Of a stretch of 64,000 bases of DNA, positions 1-12,956 are shown piece after piece (the first letter of the stretch is position 1; every line of letters begins with the position of its first letter). The DNA lies in NCBI GenBank assembly GCA_963691655.1, contig OY829326.1, positions 92,621,235-92,685,234 of the forward strand. Direction: 5' to 3'. Below the pieces are notes generated by a model that was not told the DNA's origin, did not search any database, and saw only the letters and a program-made list of their open reading frames with translations. The translations under genes were made by a program, and so were the position numbers. The stretch is from Toxonevra muliebris. Taxonomy: Eukaryota > Arthropoda > Insecta > Diptera > Pallopteridae.

Positions 1-1960
1 TGTAGTCAGGATCGGAGCACTGTAGAAATTCAATAATAACATGAAAATAACATGAAAATCAAAGAAAAACGGAAAAATTACGCTTACAAATTGGGAAGAG
101 ACCTGAAATCAAAATAAAAATCTCTCTGAGTGAATTTTAAGGAATATTTGGTTTTTTTATACATACACGGGTAAAAAAAATTTAGTTCCAAAGTCAAAAC
201 ACATCATTACAACAAAATTTTTGGGTGTTCCGACCCTGATTACAAGCACTACTCCGACCCTGACAACACAATTCATTTAGCGCCGCTTCATCTGCAGCAT
301 ATTCGCGTGATGCAAACACCATGAAATGTTACATATTTCCACTTCTTAAACCTTATCGAACAATTTAAGTTAACTATATTGTTTGCATTTTATTTTTTAA
401 ATTAATCCACTTTTTCTGGCACTATTAAAACGTTTTTTTCACTCTTCTAATTCTAATAAAATTTTCTAACTGCAATAGATGATTATATACATGGATCCGA
501 AATGTCAAAATTCCACACCCCAACTCGGCTAGTTTTTGACCGATCTCGTTCAAATTTGGTGTGGTAACTACTACCCAATATGACTTTGCAACTTTGTGCA
601 CGTTTGTGTTCACTTGAGACGAAACCCCCCCATATTTTAGAATGGTATTTAGTTAATGGCCCACTTGAGAAACCTCAAATTATTAAAATTTGGGGTGAAA
701 ATATGATGCGCCAAATTTTTGGCAAATCGGATCAAAAGAACATCACCCTTGAGCTAATTAAAGTACAATAGCAAACACCATATTAAAAACTATAAATTTT
801 ATACCTTTGTAACAAAAATTTGAGAACAAAGTACTAGATTTTCACATAAATTAGTGTGCATAAAACTGAGCGGCTACTGTAATATAATTTTTATATAAGT
901 ACCTACATTTTTAAATTCCATTCATATTGAATCTTCAATATTCTTTAAGTATTAAATCCATTATTAGCTCATTATGAGGAGAATTTTAATCTGCGGAAGT
1001 TGATAGATTTTTTGTTTCAAATAATATCAGTTTTTAATACAACATTAATTACTTTTTGAAATAAATATTAATTTTTTTGTTTCAAATAATATCAGTTTTT
1101 AATACAACATTAATTACTCTTTGAAATAAATATTAATTTTTCGAAAAAACAAATTTTGTATGTAGTTTGATCGACCATTTAAGTACATTTCTACCCAAAG
1201 ATAGGTACAAGGTATCGAATAGAAAGTATCGATTCTATACTAATTTTGAAGTATCGCATAAAAAGTATCGAGTACCCAAAAATATTGACAGAAGTGTACT
1301 CGATACATAGAGTAATGAGCTTCTATACCTAAAGTAGCAAAAGTTCATAAATGTGTTTAAAAAATTTCCGTACCATACATAATTTTTAAATATCTATTAT
1401 TATTTCATTTTATCTTTTTTTCAAAGAATACCTATACATAAAATTCTTTACATTCTTTCTTAACTACTTTGGGGGCATGGGGTTGAACCTATTGATCAGC
1501 TTCATAGGTGATAGCAAAAACGTTTAAAATGAGTGCAAGTTCTCACAACAAAAAATTATCGGGCATTGGAAGAAAAGTATAGAGTGCTCAAAGTATCGAG
1601 TACCGATGCCATGGCTTTACTCATAACCATATTTACGGTTTTATACCCGTTTTTGTTAACACTTCTACATAATTCAAACACAAATTTTTTAAAGTTTGTC
1701 TAGTACCGTTCCTTGGTATATTTATAAAAATATTATAATAAATATTACGATCCGATGCGTTATTCAAATTTAAATGAGCTTCCTCTTATAAGATATTAAA
1801 TCTACATATATTAAAAGATACAAATAAATATTTTGTCAATAATTTACTTTTCTAAATATAGGGCTTCCAAAAACTATTATTAAAAATCAGTAGTAAAAAT
1901 CATATAAAAATTATATTAAGAGCATTTTTATTTGTCACAAAGACTGGCAGCTTTTGAGTT
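1..1960. other. AT-rich intergenic stretch without a supported gene
   Basis: I see no coding exon here. The small open frames have no recognisable motif. The stretch holds a 65-bp tandem duplication (1008-1137) and a cluster of TATCGA-containing words (about 1210-1610), described separately. Confidence 0.6.
1008..1137. repeat. Two-copy tandem duplication, period 65 bp
   Basis: The block containing 'gtttcaaataatatcag' starts at 1014 and again at 1079. The two copies are almost identical through 'tgaaataaatattaa', with one clear difference (acttttt versus actcttt), so the duplication is recent. No coding content. Confidence 0.9.
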
Positions 1961-1961
1961 T

Positions 1962-2676
1962 ACATTATGGGTATTCACGCGTTGATGTAAAATGCCTTTG
2001 TGACGTTGCCAAAGTGCGTATTGATAAAGTTTGACACATTTGAAACAGCAAACAAGTATCTTGCTAATAACATTTGTTATGTGGTTTTTCAAACCTGCAA
2101 TTGACGCTGGTTTATCGGCATAGACGAGTGACTTCACGTAACTCCACAAAAAAAAATTTTGAAGCGTAAAATTGCGCGATCTTGCCCACCACTGACTGGC
2201 CCGAAACGTGAGATAAATTGCTAATCGAACTCATCTCCCAATAGACCCATTGTTTCACTTGCTGTGGGGCATGTAACTCGTGCATTTTGGGCAAAAAAAA
2301 GCTCATATCATCGAGCGATAGCGGGTGCCATTGTCGGTAACGTTGTGGCCATCATCATCTTTAAAGGAATATGGGCCGGTGATTTCGCCAGTGATGATTT
2401 CAACACTGGCGGCTACGGCAGCAATATTTTCCTCTGTACGCACTCTATGCACACAAGCAAGTGGATTTATATCCAATAGTTTAATTTTGGTACGAAATTT
2501 TGTTACTACGGCTGGAATTGTTCGGGTGTAAGTCTTTCCTTGATGAAATGTCAATAATAATATTAATATTAATCTGTGCTTAATACAAAATAGGTTAAAT
2601 TTGTAAGAAGAATACAAAATATAGTATGGAACGCTCACACGTTAATTTCGCATCAACGCGTGAATACCCATAATGT
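1962..2676 (-). mobile_element. Short Tc1/mariner-superfamily transposon with perfect 26-bp TIRs and broken transposase
   Basis: Positions 1962-1987 and 2651-2676 are perfect inverted copies (26/26; core TATTCACGCGTTGATG). Between them, on the minus strand, lie disordered pieces of a DDE transposase: an N-terminal part with RTEENIAAVAASVE, then GPYSFKDDDGHNVT and NGTRYRSMI, then a C-terminal YVKSLVYADKPASI block. The order is right but stops and frame changes separate the pieces and much of the catalytic middle is missing. At 715 bp it is roughly half the length of a full element, so this is a non-autonomous deletion copy. The flanking dinucleotides are not a clean TA pair. A related transposase fragment lies at 6338-6850. 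Confidence 0.8.
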
Positions 2677-3601
2677 TGTAATTGCAAAAGTCGAATACAA
2701 CAACTGGCATAACCTTTGACATCATGAACATATGTAAAAGTATGTAAATTTGTGATCAATAAACAAAACAAGATTATTATGCTTTACATGAGTAAAATTA
2801 TATTGAATTTTCAATCTTTATTTTACTATCGTATTTCATTTGTGTATTTACCATTTACAATTGCGCTGTTTCAATGTCATTGAAAGTGTTGAACTACGAA
2901 ATAAACATAATTTTATGAAAGAAAAACAACATTGCTACTGTAGTTTCAGCTCGTATCACTCATTTAAAAGGTAAACGACTTTGATTGAAAAAAAAAAACA
3001 TTCAACAAATTTTAGTAAGTCAAATGTGTATATTACTTACTTATTTTCTCATTACTATTTTTGCTGGTGGTTTTTGTTTTTGTTGCAGAAAAAATTCCAA
3101 CATTACATTCCCGCATTTGGCAAAGTATCATGGAATTGGGCAATATTTGTGGAGATTTTCACAAAATACTGCGAAACACAATGTGAATATGCTGCAATTC
3201 TGTAATAAGGCAAAATGTATGTACATTTTACAATATTAAAGCTGCGGTAGTAGTAGTAAATTAAAACGTCACGCAATATAATTTCTTTTTTTTTCATATT
3301 CGTTATGTTTGTTTCTGTTGATATGTTTCTGTTGTAGAAATATTTTCGTTGTGCACCTTTTAGTAGAAACCCATAAAATATTGCACAACAAACTGTCATC
3401 ATTATGCAATCAACAGCTTTGTCTTAATTACCTCAATAATTTTTTAGTAAATACATATGTAGATACTTACCAATATTCGTACGAATAAATATATCTACAT
3501 TACTTACTATGTTTAGATGCCCGTATACGTGCATAAAATATTAGGCAGTAAGTATTTAATTTAAGATTTTCATAAAAATAATTTAGCGTTTTTATTTCTA
3601 T
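2677..3601. other. Intergenic stretch, nothing recognised
   Basis: AT-rich DNA with open frames on both strands around 2981-3402, none with a recognisable motif or plausible codon pattern. No repeat ends were found. Confidence 0.5.
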
Positions 3602-4066
3602 TTAACCCTTAAAAGCCCATTATGTCCGATTTCAATTAGAAACATACTTAGAGGTAGTGTTTGTAATTCCGTACAACGTTTGTTCTACGAGTTTTCAAAT
3701 AAATTAGTTTAAGGTGCCATAATTTCGATTTACATCGTTGTCCACTGCAGTAATCTTCAGGAATTATCTGGAGAATAAATTAAAACATACTCGCAATAGT
3801 CTTTAAAACAATTATTTGGTGCTATCCCGTTTTGCACAAATTTTTTAACAAGGCCATATATTTGTTATATAAAATTTCGAAAATAAAAAAACATTTATTT
3901 TTTCAGTTTGTGATTCAAAATTTTAGCAAAATACGTTTTTCGATTTAAAAATAAGAGTAACTATACGACAGCTGTCATTTTTCCATTCTTATTTGTAAGT
4001 ATTGTTAAAATCTGTTAAATCAAATGTCTATTTTAAATGGCGAATCAGTGGGTATTTTAGGGTTAA
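3602..4066. mobile_element. TTAA-flanked MITE, copy 1 (piggyBac-like ends)
   Basis: The element begins TTAA-CCCTTAAAAGCCC (TTAA at 3602-3605) and ends GTATTTTAGGG-TTAA (TTAA at 4063-4066). The CCC...GGG termini inside TTAA duplications fit the piggyBac superfamily. It is clearly the same family as 57645-58121: both share the first 100 bp ('gtccgatttcaatta', 'caacgtttgttctacg') and the 3' region with 'ttttccattcttattt'. There is no transposase ORF, so any mobility would need an enzyme from elsewhere. Confidence 0.8.
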
Positions 4067-4619
4067 ACCTTAACAGACGAAGTTACATTTAACACCAACT
4101 TTTGTAAAGAATATAAATGTATACATTATAATCTACTTTTCCAAACATATCTAGACGTTTTTAAACAAATATTATGCACCGTGTATAATTTTAAAAATTA
4201 TTTGCTTGTTATCGAGGATCAGCAAATAGCAAGTTGAAAAAATGTGTGTAAGGTGTTCGCCGAATCAACGAAGATTACTTTTCTATAGTTAATTAGCATC
4301 ACTTTAGGCATACAACATTTTTTTTTTTCAAATTGAGAAGAAAATTACATACGACATCCGGCAACCAATTCAAAGATACCCTGCCCCTAGTGTTTCAATT
4401 TAATTTAAGATTGTGATTGACTCTTTAATCTCTGATTTGTGTAGGACTTGAAAACTTTTGAGTTAAAATCATGCAGCATAAACTTCCTCACTTAGATTAC
4501 TAATATCATAGTTTTGATATATTCTTGCTACGAAATCCAATTTACGGTTAAAGTAATATTGGCTATTTCTTTTTCTTCAATTCATGATATTTATTTAGAT
4601 TGGAAAAATGACAAAATTT

Positions 4620-6260
4620 GCTGTGACCTCATTCAAACCATTTAAAATCTTCCCGGTGTGACGGGATCGTTCCGGCTATTCTTCAGAAATGGCTGGATGA
4701 GAGCTTTGATCACCAAGTTAAACTGTTTAGAACTACCCACATCTTATTGACCGTTCAGTCTTAGATACTTCTTGTTTCCATTAGGAAAGGGTGATTTATT
4801 TACACATTAGATTTAAGCTTGCAAATTCGATACCACTCCATCGTTCACAATTTACATACACTAAAGGTATATAAATCAACTGAAGTTTCACTACACTGCC
4901 TTGTCAGTATGATTGCAAAAGCTTTCGATCTAGAGAGATTACGCTGTATATCTTCCTTCATATTGAGGGTGTTTTTAATACTGGGTTCGGTTCAATTTCT
5001 AGAGGCCTTGAACGCAAAGGTTTCGACTCTTCAACTATCGCCTGGGTGGACGCTAAAGGAGCGTGAAATCATGTAAACTCTTGCCAATGTTACTGTATGC
5101 ATTAAAACAATTAAAGGAGGCGTTTCGTCGACTTTACAGCGACCCTTGGTTTGCCAATCGGATATGCAGATGATCTTGCAATCATTGCCTCTGGAAAGTC
5201 TGATTCAACTGTTACAGAAATAATGAAATCAGCTCTGAAACTGGTTTTTAATTGGTCAATCAATCAACCCTAATAAAGTTGTTCTTGTTCCCTTCATGAC
5301 ACGGTCGTTGAATAACTTGCACCACTGCACATCTTCATACGAAAGAAAGCTGCATTACAGAATGCAAGTTATGTGAAAGAAGTTGAAAGTTTCATCCAAC
5401 TTACTAAAAGGTGCCTTAATAAAGTGTTAATAGGCGAAAGGGTTGAAAGGGTTTTGGCGCGGATTCTACTAACAATTTGCAGGTGTTATAGATTTTCTAA
5501 TCTCGTTACCACACTTCATTCACTGTTTGATAAGCTTGGTTTTGTTTATGCAATCCATTTTTCTGAGTCTCGCATTGTAGATTTACCGCAAACTATCGAT
5601 TGGATTGAGAATCGGCAAATTACCAAGCCAATCATCGGATTAGCGAACAAAGTGGAGACACATTAAACAAAGATAGCTAGGGAACCCTTTAAGATTGACC
5701 AGTCAATTTTCCGTTTTTCAATCCAATCGAAGATTTGTCCATCTGCCAGGTGAGGCTTAGAAAGATGGATTGCGCTAACGAAATCAAGTTACTCGAATAG
5801 TGGCTGAAGTATGGTACCGACCGTGTGAGAAAATATTTAATACTTGCGAATTCTTCGTAATATCCATGCCAAAATGCCTTAAGATGACGCTGAAAGCCAT
5901 GGTGGACACACTAAATATTTATTATATAAAAATAACGTTTAATTTTCTCTGACAGCCAAGCGGTTCACAAAGCGCTTTCATCACGGAGCTTTTTTCGAAG
6001 CTGATAAAGGGGTGTTTCACAGTTATCTACACATAACAAAGTCACGTACGGTAGCATCGTACCTCTCACCCAGTCATTGATTTTAAAGAAAACGGATCTC
6101 AGACGGCTAGTGGGCTTTCTATTCAGCCATTATGTGGTCAGATATCACCTAAACAAATTAGGTCTGTCAAACTAGATATAATGTCGTCTTTATATAGAGA
6201 ACGTTGAGACGACATCCCACATTCTCTGTGAATTCCAAGCCTTGGCTTGGTAAAAAAAGT
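4620..6260 (+). pseudogene. Degenerate non-LTR retrotransposon ORF2 (reverse transcriptase to C-terminal zinc region)
   Basis: Pieces of a non-LTR polymerase lie in order on the plus strand. Near 4649 is a degraded fingers motif (SRCDGIVPAILQKWLDES, normally SPGPDGI). At 5160-5200 is the catalytic YADD box in GYADDLAIIASGKSDST. After it comes NPNKVVLVPF, and near 6213 the tail motif TSHILCEFQALA that precedes the end of such ORFs. Frameshifts and stops separate the pieces, so it is dead. The order and the YADD box suggest the Jockey/I/R1 group of LINE elements; the clade cannot be fixed by eye. Neither 5' end nor poly(A) tail was found. Confidence 0.75.
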
Positions 6261-6337
6261 TAATTTTGATAAACCATTTCTAGCAGTTAACGAAAAACGT
6301 TCTAGACGTTCCAGACTTCATCAGGATAGTTTCTCAT

Positions 6338-6850
6338 TCAAATAATAATCACATCCACTCCATTCATACTTTCATTAAGACGAAAAAAAGCAACGTTGCG
6401 CCGTCTTGTTGGAACCACATTTCGTTCGCTATTGACAATCACCGTCTGTCCATTTTCGTTTCGGAAAATGTGTTGATCAATGATGCCGTCTGACCAAAAG
6501 CCACACCAAACAGTAAGTTTCTCGGGATACAATGGAGACTCTTGGTACTGCTGTGGATTACTCTCTGCCCAAATGCGGAAATTTTTCTTGTTCATGAAGC
6601 CATTCAACCAAAAAAGTTCTTGATCACTGAAGATGATTTTTTCACCAACATTTGGATACGTTTTCAACTGCTTCAGAGCCCAATCAGCGAACGTTCGACG
6701 GGTTTGGTAGTCTTGGGGCTTAAATTCCTGTGTCAATTGAATCTTATGCGGATGCATGCCCAAGCCTTTTCACAAAATTCACCAAGCTTTGGACATTCAG
6801 ACACACTTTCACAATATTTTTTTTTTGAACATAAATGTGTTAGGATCCCA
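6338..6850 (-). pseudogene. Tc1/mariner-superfamily (DDE_3-type) transposase fragment
   Basis: An open frame of about 141 codons encodes the transposase middle: TRRTFADWALKQL, EKIIFSDQELFWLNGF and EKLTVWCGFWSDGIIDQHIF. The second motif normally reads FSDE; the first catalytic Asp is kept and the next residue is Gln. The sequence just upstream (to about 6850, minus strand) gives the preceding SLVNFVKRLGMHPHKIQL segment, partly in another frame. The C-terminal part runs into unrelated residues, so only a fragment remains. It belongs to the same broad family as the relic at 1962-2676. Confidence 0.8.
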
Positions 6851-8589
6851 TAATATATATCATACAACGATTTGTGTGGAATTTATGTCGAAGCTTCAAT
6901 ATATCAATGATTCAATAAGACCGAACTTATTTACTCGTATGTCGATATTTCTTAAATTTCTTTCTACAATTTCGTTATTAAATGTATTCGGAGCAAGTTC
7001 ATTCTATCCACATTTTTTCGCACAATTTTCTATTGAATTTATAGAAACTAATACAAATTATTAGTTTCATTGAAATGATTACCAAAGCAGACCTCTGACT
7101 TGCATTTCGGCCAAATAAAGAATAAAAACTGCAGCGCGCTGTGCTAAATACCAAACTAGGTACTTGTGCAAAATATTTGCTAGTTTCTTAGAAAATTATT
7201 TAATTTTTTAATTTAAAAAAAATGTCACACTTAAACGTTTTCAAAGTATTACCTTCAAAATTAAACGTGTATAATTAATTTTTCTTGTACACATGGATTA
7301 CATTTAATTGGACACATACTCAAAAAGCCCGCTGAAGGCCTTCAGATTTTTGTAATCCAATTCAATATCGAAAATTCACCCTTTAATTGATCATATTGCT
7401 ATATAGATACATAGTATATATGATATACTTATGTATATACTTGAACATATGTACATGTGAATGTATGCAATCATTGGTGTGTATATATAGCAAAACCTGC
7501 CTTTGTATCACTTTCTGTTGCTGTTTTAACTATATACTATGTATTTTTATTTTCCGCTTGCTGTTTCTTGTAAAGTAGTTATTGATCTTGGTCATTGAAT
7601 GCAGATGTTGATAATATAAACTACACTGATTGAAAGTGGCTGCGCAGCAGACAGTGCACAAACGCAACCACATAATAATGATGTAAAAACAAAAAATAAA
7701 AAACCCGTATCTGTTGACACACTTTAGACTATGGATAATTAAAAGTGCAATAAACTAAAACTTGCTTTCAATATGAAAACATAACAACTGGAAAATACAT
7801 ACACACAAACAAACATATGAGCATTCGGTGCAACAATTCAAACAGCAGCCGCAAGATGGCAAGATATAATTTTGTGGTCATAATAGTAATGTAGTGATAA
7901 TAATTGATTACATAATGTCTGTGTACATTCAGTATTTTTTAATTTTTAAATTTGAAAATATCGTAATCTGTAAGATCATCATTAGCTATAGCCAGTGGTA
8001 TCATCAATATCATTGTCTACCTGTACATCATCATAAAATCCATGACATTTTTCTAAATGCTAAACGGCTGTTGATGTTTTTATAAATGTTGCCAGATGGC
8101 GGAGAATCAATTGACAATGAACTTCTGAATGAATAGTTTGAATACCAGTTAAGCAAAAAAAAAAAAAAAAAAATCAACAAACTTAGATTAAAGCGTTGAA
8201 ATTGACTCCATGAAAAACGGTTGGGTTTGGCAGATTGTGCCAAGAAGTATTGAAGAAATATTCAGGAAATGTTCTTCCATATATCACGAAATGAAAAGTT
8301 TTCAGATCATATTGGACCTCGAATTTATTCAAAAAAATCTGCATGCATTTAGAAAATTTAGAAGTAATTCTTTTTAATATTTTTCATAATCTTCAGATAA
8401 AGATAAAGATAAAGATTTCTTGAAGAAACGGAGATATTGACGCACTTAGTGTGGCAATGTCAGAAGTGACGAAATAGTTGGAGGTTGCAAGTTGAATTCT
8501 GCCTCGAGAAGTCAAAGATTTCGCGACTCATCCAAATTGACCTAGATTAAAAAAAAAAAAAAAACTAAAATTAAAAAAAAGTTATAGTA
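6851..8589. other. Intergenic stretch, nothing recognised
   Basis: AT-rich DNA with poly-A runs (8155-8173, 8549-8564) and a short GATAAA microsatellite near 8395-8414. No convincing exon or element boundary was seen. Confidence 0.5.
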
Positions 8590-8591
8590 TA

Positions 8592-9509
8592 CCACCTTGA
8601 TCAAAAAGTTCCCGGAAAACCACCGTGTGGCGCTCCCATCGTTCCGATTTGAGCTTTGTTTTGTTGTTAAGTTGGTACATCTGTTGTTGACATTCTCTCT
8701 AAATCTTAGCATCATAGCTTGATATTTGCAAAAGTTACGTAGCCAAGAGTACATCTATCTCTGTGTGTGTTGGCAATTTTTTTCAATTTTATTAAATTGT
8801 ATTATATTAAATTTTGCGTAAAAAACGGATTTAATGGTACGCGAACGTTGGAAATGTTGGAAAAGTGTTTCTGCAACGATTCTCTAAAGAAAACGGTCGT
8901 TTACCATTGGCACGAGCGGTTTAAAAGTGGTCGTGAGTCAATCGAAGATGATGAACGCAATGGCAGACCATCGACATCGAAAACCGACGAAAACGTTGAT
9001 AAATTAAAAGAAATTTTGGTCAATAACCGCAAATTAACCATCAGAGAGTATTATTTGGGCGTTATGAGGGGTTTGCGTGAAGCAATTCGCCGAAAGAGAC
9101 CAGAATTGTGGACAGAAAACTCGTGGATTTTGCACCATGATAACGCATCGTCGCACAGTACCATCATTATACGTTTTTTTTTTTACGAAAAATGCAACAA
9201 ATACCATCCAACAGCCACCGAATTAACCTGATTTGGCTCCCTGTGACTTCTTTCTGTTCAATCGAGTTAGAAAACCATCACGGGGAACGCGTTTCAGCAG
9301 CCGAGAGGAAGTAATGGAAAAATCGCAGGAAGCACTGATGGACATCCCGAAACCGAATATAAAAAATGTTTCGAGGATTGGATCAAGCGCTGGCATGAGT
9401 GTGTTGCAGTCGATGGGGATTACTTTGAAGCGGACAATATAGATTTAGATGAATAAACTTGTATTTTTAATTTTCTGAATAAATTCCGGAAACTTTTTGA
9501 TCAAGTTGG
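8592..9509 (+). mobile_element. mariner-like element, internally deleted (copy 1)
   Basis: It is bounded by TA (8590-8591 and 9510-9511) and TIRs of about 26 bp, CCACCTTGATCAAAAAGTTC at the left and its near complement at the right. The transposase frame on the plus strand has the N-terminal HTH part (KKTVVYHWHERFKSGRES, DERNGRPSTSKTDENVDKL) joined directly to YYLGVMRGLREAIRRKRPEL and HHDNASSHST, then a frameshift before LAPCDFFLFNRV. Compared with the copy at 19826, about 361 bp are missing (copy-2 positions about 20238-20598), including the first catalytic Asp. It is non-autonomous. Confidence 0.92.
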
Positions 9510-9576
9510 TACTTCGGCTAATCTATTTGTATACAATAATAATTGTTTCAAAGCATTTCTAAATTATACGTATCCA

Positions 9577-10006
9577 TTAAGGCGGATCAAATTTAAATAT
9601 TTTTGGCGAAGAAAACTTTATAAAATAAAAAATGTGAAAACATGTATTTTCTTAAGACCAATTTTTCTACCAAAACGAGCTCACATAAAAACAAATAGTT
9701 TTCATACAAAAAGGTCATGGAAAACGTTCAAGTTATTTTTTGCAACTAAGTATCAAAATTTCTACTATAACGCATATTCACATAATAGCCCTGAAAGCTG
9801 GCAAACAAGCCCGAGATCCGTATTCTAAAATAATTCTTTCAGAACTTATAGCGATTTGTTTAAATGTATTTTAATAAAAAAAGCATTAGTAGTAAACAAT
9901 TTATTTTTATATTTTTAAAAAGTTGGCCGTTCAAAATTCACCGAAAATATATGGTATCGCGAAAAATTCTAAAACGATTTTCGTCGAACAATTTGACCCG
10001 CCTTAA
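9577..10006. mobile_element. TTAA-flanked MITE with GGCGG ends
   Basis: The left end reads CATTAAGGCGGATCAAATTT and the right end AATTTGACCCGCCTTAATG, inverted copies with one mismatch over about 19 bp. TTAA lies at 9577-9580 and 10003-10006. No coding capacity is evident. Whether TTAA is the duplicated target or part of the TIR cannot be settled from one copy. It begins 66 bp after the right TA of the mariner element. Confidence 0.75.
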
Positions 10007-10990
10007 TGTACCTAAATGTATTACATAGAAAGCATGATAGACTACATATCGCTCGTTTGCTGCAGAACTGTCTATAAGTTAAGTATGCAGAAATATTTGA
10101 CCTTGTATAAAAAAATCATAACTATATCTTAAAAACTCTTCTCGTGAGAAGATTATTTGTCATCATTGTGTTCTACAGAGTGATAGTTTATTGTAAACTT
10201 TAAATGTGGTTGTCTCCAAAAAATATGTTTTATAACTTATAACAGTTTTGCAGAAAACGCGCGATAAATCGTCAACTTTTGCTCTAAAATGTTTATATTT
10301 TTGCAAAATCTATGAAATGCTTTTAAATGAACCAAAAACGTATAAACATTTACGTTAGCTAAGTGGCAACTTGTACGACTCGATGGCAACGTTGGACTTA
10401 AATAACGTATATAATTTAAAATTTGTTATCTGAATGCCTTTCAACATTACAAAGCTTTCAATTTTGTTTCTTAAATTTTCGCGAACTTAAAGAATAATTA
10501 CTGTAATGCATAGTTTAGTTGTAGCCTAAGTCAACTGAGTCATTTTTGGTAGTAAAATAATTTATGGGTTAATGCAAAAGTACAACAACAAAATTACATA
10601 AATCCCTTTGAAGAAGAGAGCTTACGGAGCAAACGTTAAATTCACAAAAAAAAATTATATGAGTCTTTCAATGATTTGTAGCTACAAAGTATGATAAATT
10701 TGTTTACCTTTTTAATTGTGAATTTTAATCGAATAGATATTTTCGAATATTTTCCATTTTACCTGTTTCCCATAGAGGTTAATTAAGGATATTCGATATT
10801 TAATTTTTTTCATTATCAAAAAACTATTTTAATTTATTTTAAAGTTGTAAAATCACTATATAAAAACTAGTTGGGAATTTCAAGGATTCACAATAAATAT
10901 TTCAAAACAAAAGTCTAATTTTAATTCCGCAAATTTAGGAAGTTTTATATTCATTTTTTTTATTTGTTTTCGCGTTATTTTTAATATTTT
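10007..10990. other. Intergenic stretch, nothing recognised
   Basis: AT-rich sequence without exon-like open frames, TIR pairs or tRNA-like boxes that I could see. Confidence 0.5.
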
Positions 10991-11690
10991 GTTCAGTCGC
11001 CATTGCCGTCAATAATTTGACATATCCTGGTGCAACTTTGGCTCAATTATTTGGTATTCTACACAGTAATTCCTCTCCATATACGCTTCAACGGTGAAAC
11101 AAAAATGCTTTTTTGTTGAAATTTGTTTTCCTTGGAGGTTTTGCTTCATTAAAATCACACATTTTCTATAGGGTTCGCATCAGCACTCCATTTGTATTCC
11201 ATTTTCTTGCTTCCATATCATACAGAGGAGATTGTGATGCTTTGGATCATTGTGCTTTTGCAATATCGAATCATTATTTCTGTTTCCATATAAAAACTCA
11301 GCAGACTTCATTAATTCAGCATTAAGATTTTGAGTAAATCTGAATACCACCCATACAGATGGATTTTTAAAGGGCACTATACTGTTTGCTGATCGTTTAC
11401 TATTTTTAGCCCATCTAATAGAGATAACGTTGCTCCAATCTCGAATCAAATTCTCAGGCGCCCATGTCAAACGTTTTGCAATATGCTTTACAGTTAATAA
11501 TGGTTTTGGTTCGGTGCTTTTGTTACAGATGCCTGCTTCTAAAAATCTTTCCCTAATTGTAAATGTTGATACTTACGTTGCACAGCGGTTCGCCATAAAC
11601 AAAATTCAAAAAATTTATATTGTCAAAACCAAACAAATTTGGTATCATTTTAAAGATAGTACTCCAACTAAGAAAAAACCTTGGCGAAAA
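10990..11690 (-). pseudogene. Degenerate Tc1-like transposase
   Basis: Read on the minus strand from about 11590: the HTH-region tail EAGICNKSTEPKPLLTVKH, then RLTWAPENLIRDWSNVI, the Tc1 signature just before the first catalytic Asp, then WVVFRFTQNLNAELM and LQKHNDPKHHNLL, which holds the second Asp in the usual (H)NDPKH context. Here the residue before the Asp is Asn. The first catalytic block (FSDES) is replaced by unrelated residues, and stops follow, so the gene is inactive. No TIRs were located. Confidence 0.75.
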
Positions 11691-12956
11691 AATAATTAGT
11701 GTGCTTAAAGTCAACAAATTTTTAACAAAAACGTTGGATCGTTCTATTTTATTCCATTGAGTAAAAACTATCTAAAAAATCAGTTCTTAATGATATCCAG
11801 TTTTGTGTTCGCAATTTATCAATAAAATTTTATTTTTAGTTAAAATTTGAAAAGCTAACAATTCTGCATTGTTTTTAAAGTTAAGTATTTTTGAAAATAC
11901 GGAGACTGAACATTGAATTAAAGAATTTTGGGAGAGAAAATCTGGAAAATATGTGAAAATATGTTCCTTGATATTTTCTCAATTTTAGAAGGCATCTTTT
12001 TTTATCGGAACTCGCAAAAAACGGCTCTGCTTTTTTCCGCTCGCAAAAAATAACTCAATTTGAAAATAGGTCTGAACACGTTTTTTCGACAAAAATTGGG
12101 AAAACACTTTTTTTTGCTAGTTTTTTAGTAGACTATGAAAATTAAATCTAGAGGTTAACTTTCAAAGTCATGACTTAAGTTCATGTTAATTTCCCCAGAA
12201 AATTTTTTTTTTTGCTAATAATAGTGTAAACAGTCATAAGTAACATTCATCAATATCACTTTTATTCCAAGGTTAAAGGATTCCAATAAAAATTATTTAA
12301 CTTTTCGAAAAGGCCAATATCAACATATCTAAGGAAAATAAATTCCTTCAAGATCAAATCGCCCATTCTTCCACTATACATATCTAGCCAAATATGACGA
12401 AAATTGTAACTTTAAGCTTAGTTTGTGGTTAAACCAAAACAGATTAATTTAAAATAACTTCAGTTTTAAGTTTGGCGACCCAAAATTTTCTACAAGCAAA
12501 CGAATTTCATCGAGGAGTTCTCTGATGCTCCTTTTAATTTTGTCCCGTTGTTGTAGGGAATCAAAGCACTGTGTGTTAATATCTTTTTTTGATAGTTCTT
12601 CATACCAGCTGGATATCTATGGTCATAAGTTGACCCCTCATAAGTTATTTTTCCCTACTTTTCGAAGAGACAACTAAATCGTAATAAATTTATTTATTTA
12701 TTTTATTTATTTATTTTAAAAAAGTTTAAAATAAGAAAAAATAATTCGAAAACCACTTTTCCTTATTTAAATTTATTTTAAACCCAAAAAGGCAACTTAA
12801 AATCTCTTCCTAAATTTGGCACTCATGGCAAATTGATGTTATTAAATCTAAAATTTTACTTAATTGGGGAAATTATAATAACTCAAAGAGAATAATCTAA
12901 AGATGAAAATTGACCGATAATATTTTAGTCCATAATTTTTTTCACACACTGTATGA
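11691..12956. other. Intergenic stretch, nothing recognised
   Basis: AT-rich sequence with a low-complexity TTTA run near 12685-12720. No supported gene or element end. Confidence 0.5.

Noticed and set aside
2985..3402. Overlapping open frames on both strands
   Set aside because: No motif in any frame, no splice-compatible partner, and the frames shadow each other.
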